A stretch of 64,000 nucleotides of DNA from Streptomyces sp. Tue 6430. Its GTDB lineage: Bacteria > Actinomycetota > Actinomycetes > Streptomycetales > Streptomycetaceae. The stretch covers positions 5,828,001 through 5,892,000 of the forward strand of contig JAKGSH010000010.1 of assembly GCA_021568835.1 (NCBI GenBank), written 5' to 3'. The notes beneath the pieces were generated by a model. That model was not told where the DNA came from and did not search any database. It worked only from the letters and a program-made list of their open reading frames with translations. The stretch's first letter is position 1, and each line of letters begins with the position of its first letter. Positions 26,361 to 35,923 of this stretch are shown in pieces. The translations under genes were made by a program, and so were the position numbers.

Positions 26361-27180
26361 TCAGGCGTCCTTTTTGCACAGAATCTCCCCGTGCAGAACG
26401 GCGAACCAGCCGTCCTCCTGCCGTCCCCATTCCCGCCAGGCCTCGGACACGGCCCCCAGTCGCCCGGCGTCGGCGTGCCCGCCCCGAGGGCCCGTTCCGC
26501 GTAGGCGGAGGCCAGGGTGCGGTCGGCCCACAGGCCGCTCCACCAGGCCCGCTCCCCGGCGGTGCCGAACGTCCAGGTGGCGGAGGTGGCCGTGACGTCC
26601 GTGAAGCCCGCCTCCCGCGCCCAGGCCTTCAGTCGGCGTCCGGCGTCGGGTTCCCCGCCGTTGGCGCGGGCCACCGCGCGGTAGAGGTCCAGCCAGTCGT
26701 CCATTCCGGCCGAGGCCGGATACCAGGTCATGGCCGCGTAGTCCGCGTCGCGGACGGCGACGTACCCGCCCGGCCTGGTCACCCGCCGCATCTCGCGCAG
26801 CGCCCGCACGGGTCGCCGACGTGCTGGAGCACCTGATGGGCGTGGACCACGCAGAACGTGTCGTCCGGGTGGTCCAGGGCGTGCACGTCGGCGACCGCGA
26901 AGTCGACGTTGGTCAGACCGCGGCCGGCGGCCGTGGCCCGCGCCTGCTCCAGGACGCCGGGCGCGTGGTCGACGCCGGTGACGTGGCCGTCGGGGACGAG
27001 GGCGGCGAGGTCGGCGGTGATGGTGCCCGGACCGCAGCCGACGTCCAGGATCCTCATGTGCGGCTTCAGCGAACCGAGCAGGTACGCCGCGGAGTTGGCG
27101 GCGGTCCGCCAGGTGTGCGACCGCAGCACCGACTCGTGGTGTCCGTGCGTGTAGACGGCGGTCTCCCGGGCTTCCGGCAT
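26361..27180 (-). CDS. Class I SAM-dependent methyltransferase (UbiE/type 11-like)
   Basis: About 273 residues after restoring two bases (near 26808 and 26487 on the plus strand). SAM-binding motif I is ILDVGCGPGTIT near residue 44; DGHVTGVDHAPGVLEQARA, VVHAHQVLQHVGDP and MRRVTRPGGYVAVRDADY are motifs II-IV of the small-molecule methyltransferase fold. The corrected C-terminus ends WFAVLHGEILCKKDA. The substrate is not predictable. Confidence 0.88.
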
Positions 27181-27411
27181 GGCTCGGCCCTTTCCTCACG
27201 GTCCGGTCCCCGGGCTCCGCGGAGCCCGGGGCTGATGCGCGTCACCGTACGCCCGCAGCCGCATGGTGAGACAGTTCGTTCCGGATGATGGACTGACGGG
27301 TCGTCAGAGAAGCGCGGCGGCCCCCGGGCGGACGGGTGCCGTCGGCGGCCCGCGGGTACCCTGCAGGGGCCGGTTCCCGCAGGAGGCGGCACGGCACCGG
27401 AAGGTGAGCGC

Positions 27412-28068
27412 ATGCGTCTGCTCCTGATCCGCCACGGCGAGACCCCCACCAACGTGCGGCGCCTGCTGGACACCGCCGTCCCCGGCCCCGGCCTCACGGA
27501 GCTCGGCGAACGGCAGGCCGCCGCCCTGCCCGAGGCCCTCGCCGACGAGGACATCGACGCCCTCTACGTCTCCACCCTCGTGCGGACCCGGCTCACCGCC
27601 GCGCCGCTGGCCGCCGCCCGCGGCCTGGACGTCCTCGAGCGCGACGGCATCCGGGAGATCTCCGCCGGCGACCTCGAACTCCTCCCGGGCGAGTCCGCGC
27701 GGGGCGGGCTGTACCTGCGCACCGTGTTCGCCTGGGCCGCCGGCGACCTGGAACCGCGCCTGCCGGGCGGCGAGAGCGGCACGGAGTTCCTGGAGCGCTA
27801 CGACGCCGTGGTCGCCGAGGCCGCCGCGAGCGGCGCCCGCTCCGTCGCCCTGGTCAGCCACGGCGCCGCGATCCGCACCTGGACGGCGGCCCGCGCCCGC
27901 AACGTGGACGTGCCGTTCGCCGCCGCCCGCCGGCTCGCCAACACCGGCGTGGTCGTCCTCGACGGCACCCCCTCCACCGGATTCGAGGCCCTGACCTGGG
28001 CGGGCGCGACCGTGGCACCCGCGGGCGAGGGCGGACCGGCCGGCGAGCCGCTCGACGCGGCCGGATGA
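27412..28068 (+). CDS. Histidine phosphatase family protein (phosphoglycerate mutase-like)
   Basis: A 218-residue protein starting MRLLLIRHGETPTN, the RHG motif with catalytic His7. YVSTLVRTRLTAAPLA is the usual second Arg site, and SHGAAIR holds the second catalytic His. Members dephosphorylate diverse small molecules or proteins; the substrate is unknown. AAGGTGAG lies before ATG 27412. The 231-base gap upstream, toward the divergent methyltransferase, contains no gene. Confidence 0.92.
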   Translation: MRLLLIRHGETPTNVRRLLDTAVPGPGLTELGERQAAALPEALADEDIDALYVSTLVRTRLTAAPLAAARGLDVLERDGIREISAGDLELLPGESARGGLYLRTVFAWAAGDLEPRLPGGESGTEFLERYDAVVAEAAASGARSVALVSHGAAIRTWTAARARNVDVPFAAARRLANTGVVVLDGTPSTGFEALTWAGATVAPAGEGGPAGEPLDAAG

Positions 28069-28150
28069 CCTCCGGCCCGCGGGGACGGCGCCGGCGGGGA
28101 ACCGATACGGGTTTGCCGCATCCCGCGGACGGCCAGCACAATGCACCCCC

Positions 28151-29770
28151 ATGGGACATCTGGAAGCCGCGCACCTCGAGTACCACCTCCCCGACGGGAG
28201 GGCGTTGCTCGGCGACGTGTCCTTCCGGGTGGGCGAAGGGGCCGTCGTGGCCCTGGTCGGGCCCAACGGCGCCGGCAAGACGACCCTGCTGCGGCTGATC
28301 TCCGGCGAGCTGAAACCGCACGGCGGCACCGTCACCGTCGGCGGCGGGCTCGGCGTGATGCGACAGTTCGTGGGCTCCGTACGGGACGAGACGACCGTAC
28401 GGGACCTGCTGGTGTCGGTGTCCTCACCGCGCATCCGGGAGGCCGCGAAGGCCGTCGACGAGGCGGAGCACGCGATCATGACCGTGGACGACGAGGCCGC
28501 GCAGATGAACTACGCGCAGGCCCTGTCCGACTGGGCCGAGGCGCACGGGTACGAGGCCGAGACGCTGTGGGACATCTGCACCACGGCCGCCCTCGGCGTG
28601 CCCTACGACAAGGCCCAGTTCCGTCAGGTGCGCACCCTGTCCGGCGGCGAGCAGAAGCGGCTGGTGCTGGAGGCGCTGCTCCGCGGCACCGACGAGGTGC
28701 TGCTGCTCGACGAACCCGACAACTACCTCGACGTGCCCGGGAAGCGGTGGCTGGAGGACCGGCTGAAGGAGACCCGCAAGACGGTCCTGTTCGTCTCCCA
28801 CGACCGCGAACTCCTCTCCCGGGCCGCCGAGAAGATCGTCTCCGTGGAGCCGGGACCGGCCGGCGCCGACGCCTGGGTGCACGGCGGCGGCTTCGCCACC
28901 TACCACGAGGCCCGGCGCGAACGCTTCGCCCGCTTCGAGGAACTGCGCCGCCGCTGGGACGAGAAGCACGCCCAGCTGAAGAAGCTCGTCCTGAACCTGC
29001 GGCAGGCGGCCTCGATCAGCCACGAGCTGGCCTCCCGCTACGCGGCCGCCCAGACCCGCCTGCGCAAGTTCGAGGAGGCGGGCCCGCCGCCCGAGCCGCC
29101 GCGCGAGCAGGACATCACCATGCGCCTCAGGGGCGGCCGCACCGGCGTGCGGGCCGTCACCTGCAAGGGCCTCGAACTGACCGGCCTGATGAAACCCTTC
29201 GACCTGGAGGTCTTCTACGGCGAGCGGGTCGCCGTCCTCGGCTCCAACGGCTCCGGCAAGTCGCACTTCCTGCGTCTGCTGGCTGGCGACACCGTCGCCC
29301 ACACGGGGGAGTGGAAACTGGGGGCGCGGGTCGTCCCCGGCCACTTCGCGCAGACCCACGCCCACCCGGAGCTGCTGGGCCGCACGCTCCTGGACATCCT
29401 GTGGCAGGAGCACTCCCAGGACCGCGGCGCCGCCATGTCCCGGCTGCGCCGCTACGAGCTGACCCAGCAGGCCGAGCAGGCCTTCGAGCGGCTGTCCGGC
29501 GGGCAGCAGGCCCGCTTCCAGATCCTGCTGCTGGAACTGGAGGGGGTCACCGCCCTCCTCCTCGACGAGCCGACCGACAACCTCGACCTGGAGTCCGCCG
29601 AAGCGCTCCAGGAGGGGCTCGAGGCCTTCGAGGGCACGGTCCTCGCCGTCACCCACGACCGCTGGTTCGCCCGCTCCTTCGACCGCTACCTGGTCTTCGG
29701 CAGCGACGGCCGGGTCCGCGAGACCCCGGAGCCGGTGTGGGACGAGCGCCGCGTGGAGCGCGTCCGGTAG
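28151..29770 (+). CDS. ABC-F family ATP-binding protein
   Basis: A 539-residue protein with two ATPase domains and no membrane segments. Domain 1: GPNGAGKTTL near residue 37, LSGGEQKRL, VLLLDEPDNYLD. Domain 2: GSNGSGKSHFL, LSGGQQARFQ, ALLLDEPTDNLD, then VTHDRWFARSFDRYLVF. The two are joined by a charged linker. ABC-F proteins bind ribosomes and protect or modulate translation; the second-domain Walker A has Ser-His in place of the common Thr-Thr/Ser-Thr. It starts 82 bases after the phosphatase. Confidence 0.93.
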   Translation: MGHLEAAHLEYHLPDGRALLGDVSFRVGEGAVVALVGPNGAGKTTLLRLISGELKPHGGTVTVGGGLGVMRQFVGSVRDETTVRDLLVSVSSPRIREAAKAVDEAEHAIMTVDDEAAQMNYAQALSDWAEAHGYEAETLWDICTTAALGVPYDKAQFRQVRTLSGGEQKRLVLEALLRGTDEVLLLDEPDNYLDVPGKRWLEDRLKETRKTVLFVSHDRELLSRAAEKIVSVEPGPAGADAWVHGGGFATYHEARRERFARFEELRRRWDEKHAQLKKLVLNLRQAASISHELASRYAAAQTRLRKFEEAGPPPEPPREQDITMRLRGGRTGVRAVTCKGLELTGLMKPFDLEVFYGERVAVLGSNGSGKSHFLRLLAGDTVAHTGEWKLGARVVPGHFAQTHAHPELLGRTLLDILWQEHSQDRGAAMSRLRRYELTQQAEQAFERLSGGQQARFQILLLELEGVTALLLDEPTDNLDLESAEALQEGLEAFEGTVLAVTHDRWFARSFDRYLVFGSDGRVRETPEPVWDERRVERVR

Positions 29771-30003
29771 CGGCCGGGACCTGCCGCCGCCCGGGGAGGG
29801 CCGGGAAGGCCGGAGGACGGGCCGGGGCGGGCCGGGGAAGGCCCTCACGCCCGCCGCAGCCGGAGGCCCGGGAGCCGGATTGTTCGTACAGTGGACTCAA
29901 GGACGCGAGATCCATGGCCCCTCCCGGATTGCCGGCCGGACGTCCGTGCCGCGCGGGCGGGTACCCGGACCCCATGGACGCACACGACGAGTGGGGTACC
30001 ACC

Positions 30004-30327
30004 ATGACCGGAGTCGACCCCGACCGGCTGGACGACCAGCAGCTCATGAAAGAGCTGGAGACGATCCACCGCACCCGCCACGACACCCTGCTGTACGGCT
30101 CGAACGACGCCCTGCGCGCCCACAACGACCGGATGGCGAAGCTGGAGGGCGAGTACCTGCGCCGCAACCCGCGCCGCTTCGTCTCGCCCGGCCGCACCCG
30201 CGACGGCGCCCGGGAACGCGCCGGCCGGGCCGACGGCACCGACCGTCCGGGCACGCCCGTCGGCAACCCCGGCACGCCCGTCGGCAAGTGGGGCCCCGGC
30301 ACGGCGAACGGCCCCGGCCGGGTCTGA
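30004..30327 (+). CDS. DUF6158-like conserved protein
   Basis: A 107-residue protein: VDPDRLDDQQLMKELETIHRTRHDTLLYGSNDALRAHNDRMAKLEGEYLRRNP, a single helical domain I associate with DUF6158, followed by a Gly/Pro/Thr-rich tail containing a repeated GTPVG. ATG 30004 is preferred by its match to the domain start; ATG 29974 is in frame but has no ribosome site. Function unknown. Confidence 0.75.
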   Translation: MTGVDPDRLDDQQLMKELETIHRTRHDTLLYGSNDALRAHNDRMAKLEGEYLRRNPRRFVSPGRTRDGARERAGRADGTDRPGTPVGNPGTPVGKWGPGTANGPGRV

Positions 30328-30357
30328 ACCCGCCGGGGCCGCGGTGCGCGGAGCCGC

Positions 30358-30900
30358 TCAGGCGGCCTCCCGGGCGAACACCTCCAGGAAGGTCTCGCAG
30401 AACGCCTTCAGGTCGTCCGGCTTGCGGCTGGTCACGAGCTTGTTCGGGCCGTGGTCGCAGACCTTGACCTGCTCGTCGACCCAGTCGCCACCGGCGTTGC
30501 GGACGTCGGTCCGCAGGCTCGGCCAGGAGGTCAGCACCCGGCCGCGCACGACGTCCGCCTCGATCAGCGTCCACGGGGCGTGGCAGATCGCGGCGACCGG
30601 CCGGCCCTGCTCGAAGAACGCCCTGACGAACGCCACCGCCTTGTCGTCGGTGCGCAGGAAGTCGGGGTTCGCGACCCCGCCCGGCAGGACCAGGCCGCCG
30701 AAGGAGTCCGCCGAGGTCTCGCCGACCACCTCGTCGACGGGGAAGGTGTCCGCCTTGTCGAGATGATCGAAGGCCTGGACCTCACCCGGCCCGGTCGACA
30801 CCAGCACGGGCTCGTGTCCCGCGTCCACCGCCGCCTTCCAGGGGTCGGTCAGCTCCACCTGCTCGACCCCCTCGGGGGCCGTCAGAAACGCGATGCGCAT
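30358..30900 (-). CDS. PfpI/DJ-1 type glutamine amidotransferase-like protein
   Basis: A 180-residue intact protein: MRIAFLTAPEGVEQVELTDPW, GLVLPGGVANPDFLRTD, and the nucleophile elbow AAICHAPW with Cys near residue 105, typical of PfpI/YhbO proteins. WVDEQVKVCDHGPNKLVTSRKPDDL is the standard C-terminal segment. Proposed roles in the family include intracellular proteolysis and repair of glycated molecules; none can be chosen here. Confidence 0.92.
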   Translation of the reverse strand: MRIAFLTAPEGVEQVELTDPWKAAVDAGHEPVLVSTGPGEVQAFDHLDKADTFPVDEVVGETSADSFGGLVLPGGVANPDFLRTDDKAVAFVRAFFEQGRPVAAICHAPWTLIEADVVRGRVLTSWPSLRTDVRNAGGDWVDEQVKVCDHGPNKLVTSRKPDDLKAFCETFLEVFAREAA

Positions 30901-30966
30901 GATCGTTCAACGTCCTTTCCGGTGTTTCCCCGTATGTGTGCCTGTGCGCTCAGGATCTGTTCCCGG

Positions 30967-31341
30967 TCAGGCCCTGGTCAGGGTCTCGGCCAGCTCCTGC
31001 ACGGTGGCGTAGCGCTCCTTGTGCGGCAGCTGCCGCACCGCCTCGACGAGCGCGTCCGGTGCGTTCTTGCGGCGCAGGGTCCCCGCCAGCTCCTGAGAGC
31101 CGGCCGGGAACGAGCTGCGGCCCAGGATGCGCGCCAGTTCCAGCCGTACCGTCGCCAGCGACGCCCGCGCGTCCCCCGGCACCACCGGCCCGCCCCAGAC
31201 CTGGGGATCGTCCTCCGCGGACGGCTCGGGGTCGTGCCATTCCTCCGACCGCGTGGGGTGCCCGGACCTCAGCAGGCCCTGCAGCTCGTGCTTCATCTCG
31301 TCGTCCCGGTGGACACTCAGCCGGTCGCTGCCTCGCTGCAT
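30967..31341 (-). CDS. DUF2795-domain protein
   Basis: A 124-residue protein. The N-terminus reads MQRGSDRLSVHRDDEMKHELQGLLRSGHPTRSEEW, and the C-terminal ~50 residues (LAGTLRRKNAPDALVEAVRQLPHKERYATVQELAETL) fit the DUF2795 pattern. ATG 31341 is preceded by GGAGGGAGAC, which supports this start over the longer open frame. Function unknown. Confidence 0.75.
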   Translation of the reverse strand: MQRGSDRLSVHRDDEMKHELQGLLRSGHPTRSEEWHDPEPSAEDDPQVWGGPVVPGDARASLATVRLELARILGRSSFPAGSQELAGTLRRKNAPDALVEAVRQLPHKERYATVQELAETLTRA

Positions 31342-31684
31342 GTCTCCCTCCACTTCCTCGGGCTCGGGTGCAGGCCCTCCGCGTACCCGAGGGGCCGGAA
31401 CCGACACCGGGTCCCCGCCGCCGAAGTCGTGGACGCGGGAGGCCGGGCAGCTCGCGGATGCGCGGGTCCCGGCCGGTCGGCCGGTGCCGCGACCGGCTGC
31501 GTGAACAGGCGCTGAGGGACGCGGCCCGAAGAGAGGGAGCGCAGGGGCTCCCCACCCCTCACCCGATCGGGTGCGGCCGTCCCGCCAATGGACCGCGGCC
31601 ACGGGCGGTGGCGGACCGCGCGGGCTGTGATGGCCGGGAGGCACGGACACGTGCCTCGCAGCCGTCGGCCGAAGGAGCCGTCCC
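31342..31684. other. Intergenic region between divergent genes
   Basis: This 343-base stretch separates the DUF2795 gene from the secreted-protein gene. Apart from the two ribosome binding sites at its ends (GGAGGG on the minus side, GAAGGAG on the plus side) I see no gene, long repeat or confident promoter. Confidence 0.6.
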
Positions 31685-32606
31685 ATGCGCCCCACCGCCC
31701 GTGTCCTGTCCGTCGCCGCCCTGGCCGGTGCCGTGCTGGCCGGCGCCGCCCCGGCCGCGTCCGCGGACCCGGCGGCGGAGATCAGCCCGGCCACGGCCGC
31801 TCCGGGGGCAGCGTCAGCGTCACCGTCACCTGCGACCCCCTCGGCGCGCCCGCCCCCCGGACCATCGACGCCGCCTCGGACGCCTTCGAGGAAGGCACCG
31901 CCGAGCTGACCCTGGAGCCCGGCGGTGACGAACTGACCGGCCCCGCCTACCGGGGCACCGCCCGGATCGCCCCGGCCGCGGACCTCGACGTACCGGCCGA
32001 CGCGGTCGCAACGGACTCCGCCTGGACCGTCGACGGCACCTGCCCGGCACCGCCCGGCGGCCAGGGCAGCCCGTGGAGCGCCACCTACGACGTCCCCCGC
32101 ACGGGCGGCGGCGCGGGTGGTGGCGGCGCGGGTGGTGGCACGAGTGGCGGCGCGGGTGGCGGCGCGGGGCCCGGTGCCCCGAGCTGCGCTCCCGCGCACC
32201 CCACGGCCTGCGCCACGCCCCCGCCCCCACCCCCGCCGTGCGCCTCCGGCCACCCCGCTCCCTGCCCCACCCGCCCCGCGCCCCAGCCCTGCACCACCTC
32301 CCGCGACACCACCTCCCGCGACACCGCACCCCGGGGCACCACGCCGCACGGTGCCGCTTCCCGTGACAGCACGTCGCACGACACCGCCTCCGGTGACAGC
32401 ACGCCGCACGACACCGCCACCCGCGACAGCACGCCGCACGACACCGCCTGTCCGGCGCCGCCGTCCAGCACGGCGTACGGGCCGGCACCGGCGGCACCTT
32501 CACCGACTCCGTGCCCGCCCTGGTCGCCGGCGGGCTGCTCATCGCCGGCGCACTCGGCGCGGCCGTCCACCGGCTGCGCCGCAGGGACCGTACGGCGGGC
32601 GTCTGA
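31685..32606 (+). CDS. Secreted, membrane-anchored protein with Ser/Thr/Asp/His repeats
   Basis: About 307 residues after restoring two bases (near 31812 and 32470). A signal peptide (MRPTARVLSVAALAGAVLAGAAPAASA) is followed by an Ig-like beta domain (GSVSVTVTCDPLG...YRGTARIAPAADL...WTVDGTC), a Gly-rich linker, a Pro/Cys-rich stretch, tandem TSRDT/STPHDTA repeats, then VPALVAGGLLIAGALGAAVHRLRRRDR, a C-terminal membrane helix with basic tail. No LPXTG sorting motif was found. GAAGGAG precedes the ATG. Function unknown. Confidence 0.78.
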
Positions 32607-32842
32607 CCCCGCCCGGCCCGTACGGCGGGCGGCACGACCCCGGCCCGCTGCCATGGGGCGACGGCACACGGGGTACTCGTCCCCCGGGGGCCCGCCCGGC
32701 CCCGGACGCCCCGTCCCGGACCACCCGGACCACCCGGCACACCCGGCACACCCGGCACACGGACGACGTCCCGCCGCCGCACAACGGGTCCGGCGGCCGG
32801 CGGCGGCACAGGGCACCAGGCACCGACGGCGCGGAGGACGGC

Positions 32843-34090
32843 ATGCGGGGCACGGAACCGGAAGGGCACGGCCCCGTCCGCTTCGGGCCGGAGCTGCCCG
32901 CGGACGGCCTGCCCGTACTGCCCGACCTCGCCGCCGTCCTCGCCGCGGCGGCCGAACGCCCCGAGGGCGAACCCGTCGGCGGCGGCCGCGCCCTCCTGGA
33001 CGCCGCCTGCGGCTACTGGGAACGCCGTGGCACCCCCACCGGGCCGGACCGGGTCGTGGCGGGACCCGGAGCCCCCGCCCTGCTGGTCGCGCTGACCGCC
33101 GCCCTCGGCGGCGACGTCCTCGTGCCGAGACCCTGCGCGGCCTGGTGGGCGCCGTACGCCCGTCTGCTGGGGCGGCCCGTCTTCCACGTGCCGACCCCCG
33201 CCGAGTGCGGCGGCGTCCCCGACCCCTACGCCCTCCTGGAGACCGTGCGCCGGGTCCGCGCCGAGGGCGGCGACCCGCGACTGCTGGTGCTGTCCGTCGC
33301 CGACGACCCCACCGCCACCGTCGCCCCGCCCGAGGTGCTGCACGAGGCCGTGGAGGCCGCCGCCGACGAGGGCCTGCACCTGATCAGCGACGAGACCTGG
33401 CGCGACACCCTGCACGCCCCGCGGGACACCGTCCTGGTCGGCCCCGCCGAGATGCTGCCCGACCGGGTCACCGTCGTCAGCGACCTCGCGGGCGCCCTGC
33501 TGCCCACCGGCTGGCCCGCCGCCGTCGCCCGCCTCCCCGCCACCGCCGGCGGGGACGACCTCCACGCGCGCGTGCTCGACGTCCTCACCGCGCTCGACGC
33601 GCGCGTCGCCGCCCCCGTCGCCGCGGCCGCCGCCTTCGCGCTGACCGAACCCGAGCCCGTCACCACGCGCGTCGAAACCGCCGTACGGCTGCACGCGCGC
33701 GTGGCCGCCGCCGCGCACGGTGCCGTCGTCGCCGCGGGCGCCTTCGCGCTGCCGCCGCGCGCCGGCCGCCACCTCTACGTCGACCTCGGGCCGCTGCGCG
33801 AGGAGTCGGCCGCGCGGGGCGTCGGCGACGCGCAGGACCTGGAGGACCTCCTCACCGCCCGGCTCGGCATGCCCGCGCCGGGCGGCCACCGCTTCGGCGA
33901 CGACCTCGGGGCGCTGCGCGTACGGCTCTCCACGGGCATGCTGCTCGGCGGAACGCACGCGCAGCGCACGGAATGCCTCACGTCCCCCGACCCGTTGGAA
34001 CTGCCGCACGTGCAACGCGCCCTGGTCCACCTGAAGTCGGTCCTCGACGACCTCCGCGACGACGCTCAGCGATGGGAGCCTCCTCGATGA
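32843..34090 (+). CDS. Fold-type I aminotransferase-like protein lacking the PLP lysine
   Basis: A 415-residue protein with the overall course of class I/II aminotransferases: RVVAGPGAPALLVALTAALGGDVLVPRPCAAWW, VLSVADDPTATVAPPEVL (where active enzymes have NPTG), HLISDETWRD (usual ISDEVY), VTVVSDLAGALLPTGWP (usual SxSKxxxxxGWR) and ALRVRLSTGML. The position of the Schiff-base lysine is occupied by Gly or Ala, and the whole protein has a single lysine, near residue 398. It is therefore probably not a normal transaminase. ATG 32843 follows GGAGGA. It overlaps the MBL hydrolase gene by 4 bases. Confidence 0.8.
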   Translation: MRGTEPEGHGPVRFGPELPADGLPVLPDLAAVLAAAAERPEGEPVGGGRALLDAACGYWERRGTPTGPDRVVAGPGAPALLVALTAALGGDVLVPRPCAAWWAPYARLLGRPVFHVPTPAECGGVPDPYALLETVRRVRAEGGDPRLLVLSVADDPTATVAPPEVLHEAVEAAADEGLHLISDETWRDTLHAPRDTVLVGPAEMLPDRVTVVSDLAGALLPTGWPAAVARLPATAGGDDLHARVLDVLTALDARVAAPVAAAAAFALTEPEPVTTRVETAVRLHARVAAAAHGAVVAAGAFALPPRAGRHLYVDLGPLREESAARGVGDAQDLEDLLTARLGMPAPGGHRFGDDLGALRVRLSTGMLLGGTHAQRTECLTSPDPLELPHVQRALVHLKSVLDDLRDDAQRWEPPR

Positions 34091-35151
34091 CGCAGCAGTC
34101 CGAGTCGACCACCCCCACGCCCGTGCGGGACACCGGCGCCCCGCCGGTCGAGTCCCCCGTGACCTCCCCCGTGACCTCCCCCGTCCCGCCGCTCGCCGAG
34201 CCGCGCCCGCTCGGCGAACCCCGGGAGTGGCCGCGCACCTTCCACGACCGGCTGACCGCCCCGCTGCCCGGCCTCAGGGCCCTCGCCCGCTTCGCCCGCG
34301 AAGGCGCCGTGCGGCCCGGGAAGGAAGGCCTCGCCGACGTCCCGCTCCTGCCCTTCGAGCCCGGCCCGCTGCCCCGCGTCGACACCCGCACCGTCGCCGT
34401 CACCTGGGCGGGGCACGCCAGTTGGGTGGTGCGGATCGGGGGGCTGACCGTCCTGACCGACCCGGTCTGGTCCCGCCGCATCATCGGCACCCCGGCCCGC
34501 GTCACTCCCGTCGGCGTCCCCTGGGAGGACCTGCCGCCCGTCGACGCCGTCGTCATCAGTCACAACCACTACGACCACCTCGACGCCCCCACCCTGCGCC
34601 GACTCCCGCGCGACACCCCGGTGTTCGTGCCCGCCGGGCTCGGCCGCTGGTTCCGGCGCCGCCGGTTCACCCGTGTCACCGAGCTGGACTGGTGGGAGGC
34701 GGCCGAACTGTCCGGCGTGCGCTTCGACTTCGTGCCGGCCCACCACTGGTCCAAGCGCAGCCTCACCGACACCTGCCGCACCCTGTGGGGCGGCTGGGTG
34801 CTCACCGACGCCGACGGGCACCGCGTCCACTTCGCGGGCGACACGGGCTACGGCCACTGGTTCTCCCGCATCGGACAGCGCTACCCCGGGATCGACCTCG
34901 CGCTGCTGCCCGTCGGCGCCTACGACCCCCGCTGGTGGCTCCGCGACGTCCACTGCGACCCGGAGGAGGCGGTACGGGCGGCACGCGACCTGGGGGCACG
35001 CCGGATGGCACCCATGCACTGGGGCACCTTCGTCCTCTCCGCCGAACCCGTCCTCGAACCCCTCATCCGCGTCCGCGCCGCCTGGGAGAAGGCCGGCCTG
35101 CCCCGCGAGGACCTGTGGGACCTGGCGGTGGGGGGCTCACGGGTGCTGTAG
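34087..35151 (+). CDS. MBL-fold metallohydrolase (NAPE-PLD/UlaG-like)
   Basis: A 354-residue intact protein. After a Pro/Ser/Thr-rich N-terminus (~50 residues) comes VAVTWAGHASWVVRIGGLTVLTDPVWS, the metal site SHNHYDHLD near residue 160, FVPAHHWSKR, HFAGDTGYGHWFS and PMHWGTFVL, all typical of NAPE-PLD-like phosphodiesterases/hydrolases. The substrate may be a lipid or phosphodiester but is not established. It begins inside the stop of the aminotransferase-like gene. Confidence 0.92.
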   Translation: MTQQSESTTPTPVRDTGAPPVESPVTSPVTSPVPPLAEPRPLGEPREWPRTFHDRLTAPLPGLRALARFAREGAVRPGKEGLADVPLLPFEPGPLPRVDTRTVAVTWAGHASWVVRIGGLTVLTDPVWSRRIIGTPARVTPVGVPWEDLPPVDAVVISHNHYDHLDAPTLRRLPRDTPVFVPAGLGRWFRRRRFTRVTELDWWEAAELSGVRFDFVPAHHWSKRSLTDTCRTLWGGWVLTDADGHRVHFAGDTGYGHWFSRIGQRYPGIDLALLPVGAYDPRWWLRDVHCDPEEAVRAARDLGARRMAPMHWGTFVLSAEPVLEPLIRVRAAWEKAGLPREDLWDLAVGGSRVL

Positions 35152-35159
35152 CGCTGCGC

Positions 35160-35240
35160 TGGGCTTGGGCGGGGGAGAGGGAGAGGGGGAGGGGGAGACG
35201 GGGAGACGGGGGAGGGGAGGCTGGCGAGAGTGGGGGGGCG
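35160..35240 (+). repeat. G-rich polypurine tract
   Basis: Directly after the MBL stop is a run of about 75 bases that is almost entirely G and A with many GGG and GGGGG runs (GGGAGAGGG-like units). It has the pattern of a G-quadruplex- or triplex-forming sequence. It lies between convergent genes. Confidence 0.85.
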
Positions 35241-35285
35241 GGTGCGGATCGGGGCGTGCGGCCTGCGGCCCCGCGCCCCCGGTAC

Positions 35286-35923
35286 TCACCCCGTCGACCG
35301 CTCCCGCAGCCTGCGCCACAGACCCGGTACCGCGCTGATCACCAGCGTCAGGACGACCGCCGCCACGACGCCCTCCCACGGCTCGGGAACAGGGAGCCGC
35401 CGAGGATGCCGATCAACTGGTAGGTCAGCGCCCACGCCAGGCAGGCCGGCAGGTCGCCCCGGGCGAACCGGCGCAGCGGCCAGTCGGCCATCAGGCAGGC
35501 CAGCATCACCGGGACGCGGCCCGCGGGCACCAGCCGGGACAGCACGAGGACGGCCGTGCCGTGGTCGGCGAGCTTCTCCTGGGCCTGCGCGAGCCGCTCC
35601 TCCGGCGCCCGCGACCGGATCGCCGCCAGCCAGCGCGAACCGTTCTTCGACCGCATCCCGCGCCGGCCCAGCCAGTACAGCCCGACGTCCCCGCAGAACG
35701 CGGCCAGCGACGCCGTCACGAACACCAGGGCCAGCGAGAACGGCGCCGTCTGGTGGAAGGCGACCACGGCCGCCGAACTCACCAGCGCCCCCGTCGGCAC
35801 CACCGGCACCAGCGCGCCGATCAGCACCAGCAGGAACAGGGACGGGTAGCCGAACGCCTGCTGCGTGGACTCCGTGGGTATGACCGTCGGTATGGCCGCC
35901 GGGACGGCGGTCAGCGGCGTCAT
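35286..35923 (-). CDS. DedA family membrane protein
   Basis: About 212 residues after restoring one base near 35395. Features of the DedA/SNARE-associated fold are GALVPVVPTGALVSSAAVVAFH, CGDVGLYWLGRRG, LSRLVPAGRVPVMLACLMADWPLRRFARGDLPACLAWAL and a C-terminal helix ending PGLWRRLRERSTG. These proteins are lipid flippase-related and affect membrane homeostasis. Its ATG overlaps the end of the upstream MBL gene, so the two are likely coupled. Confidence 0.87.

Noticed and set aside
32607..32842. N-terminal extension of the aminotransferase-like gene into the upstream repeat region
   Set aside because: The in-frame text there is His/Thr/Arg repeats from GC-rich intergenic DNA, while ATG 32843 has a good GGAGGA site.
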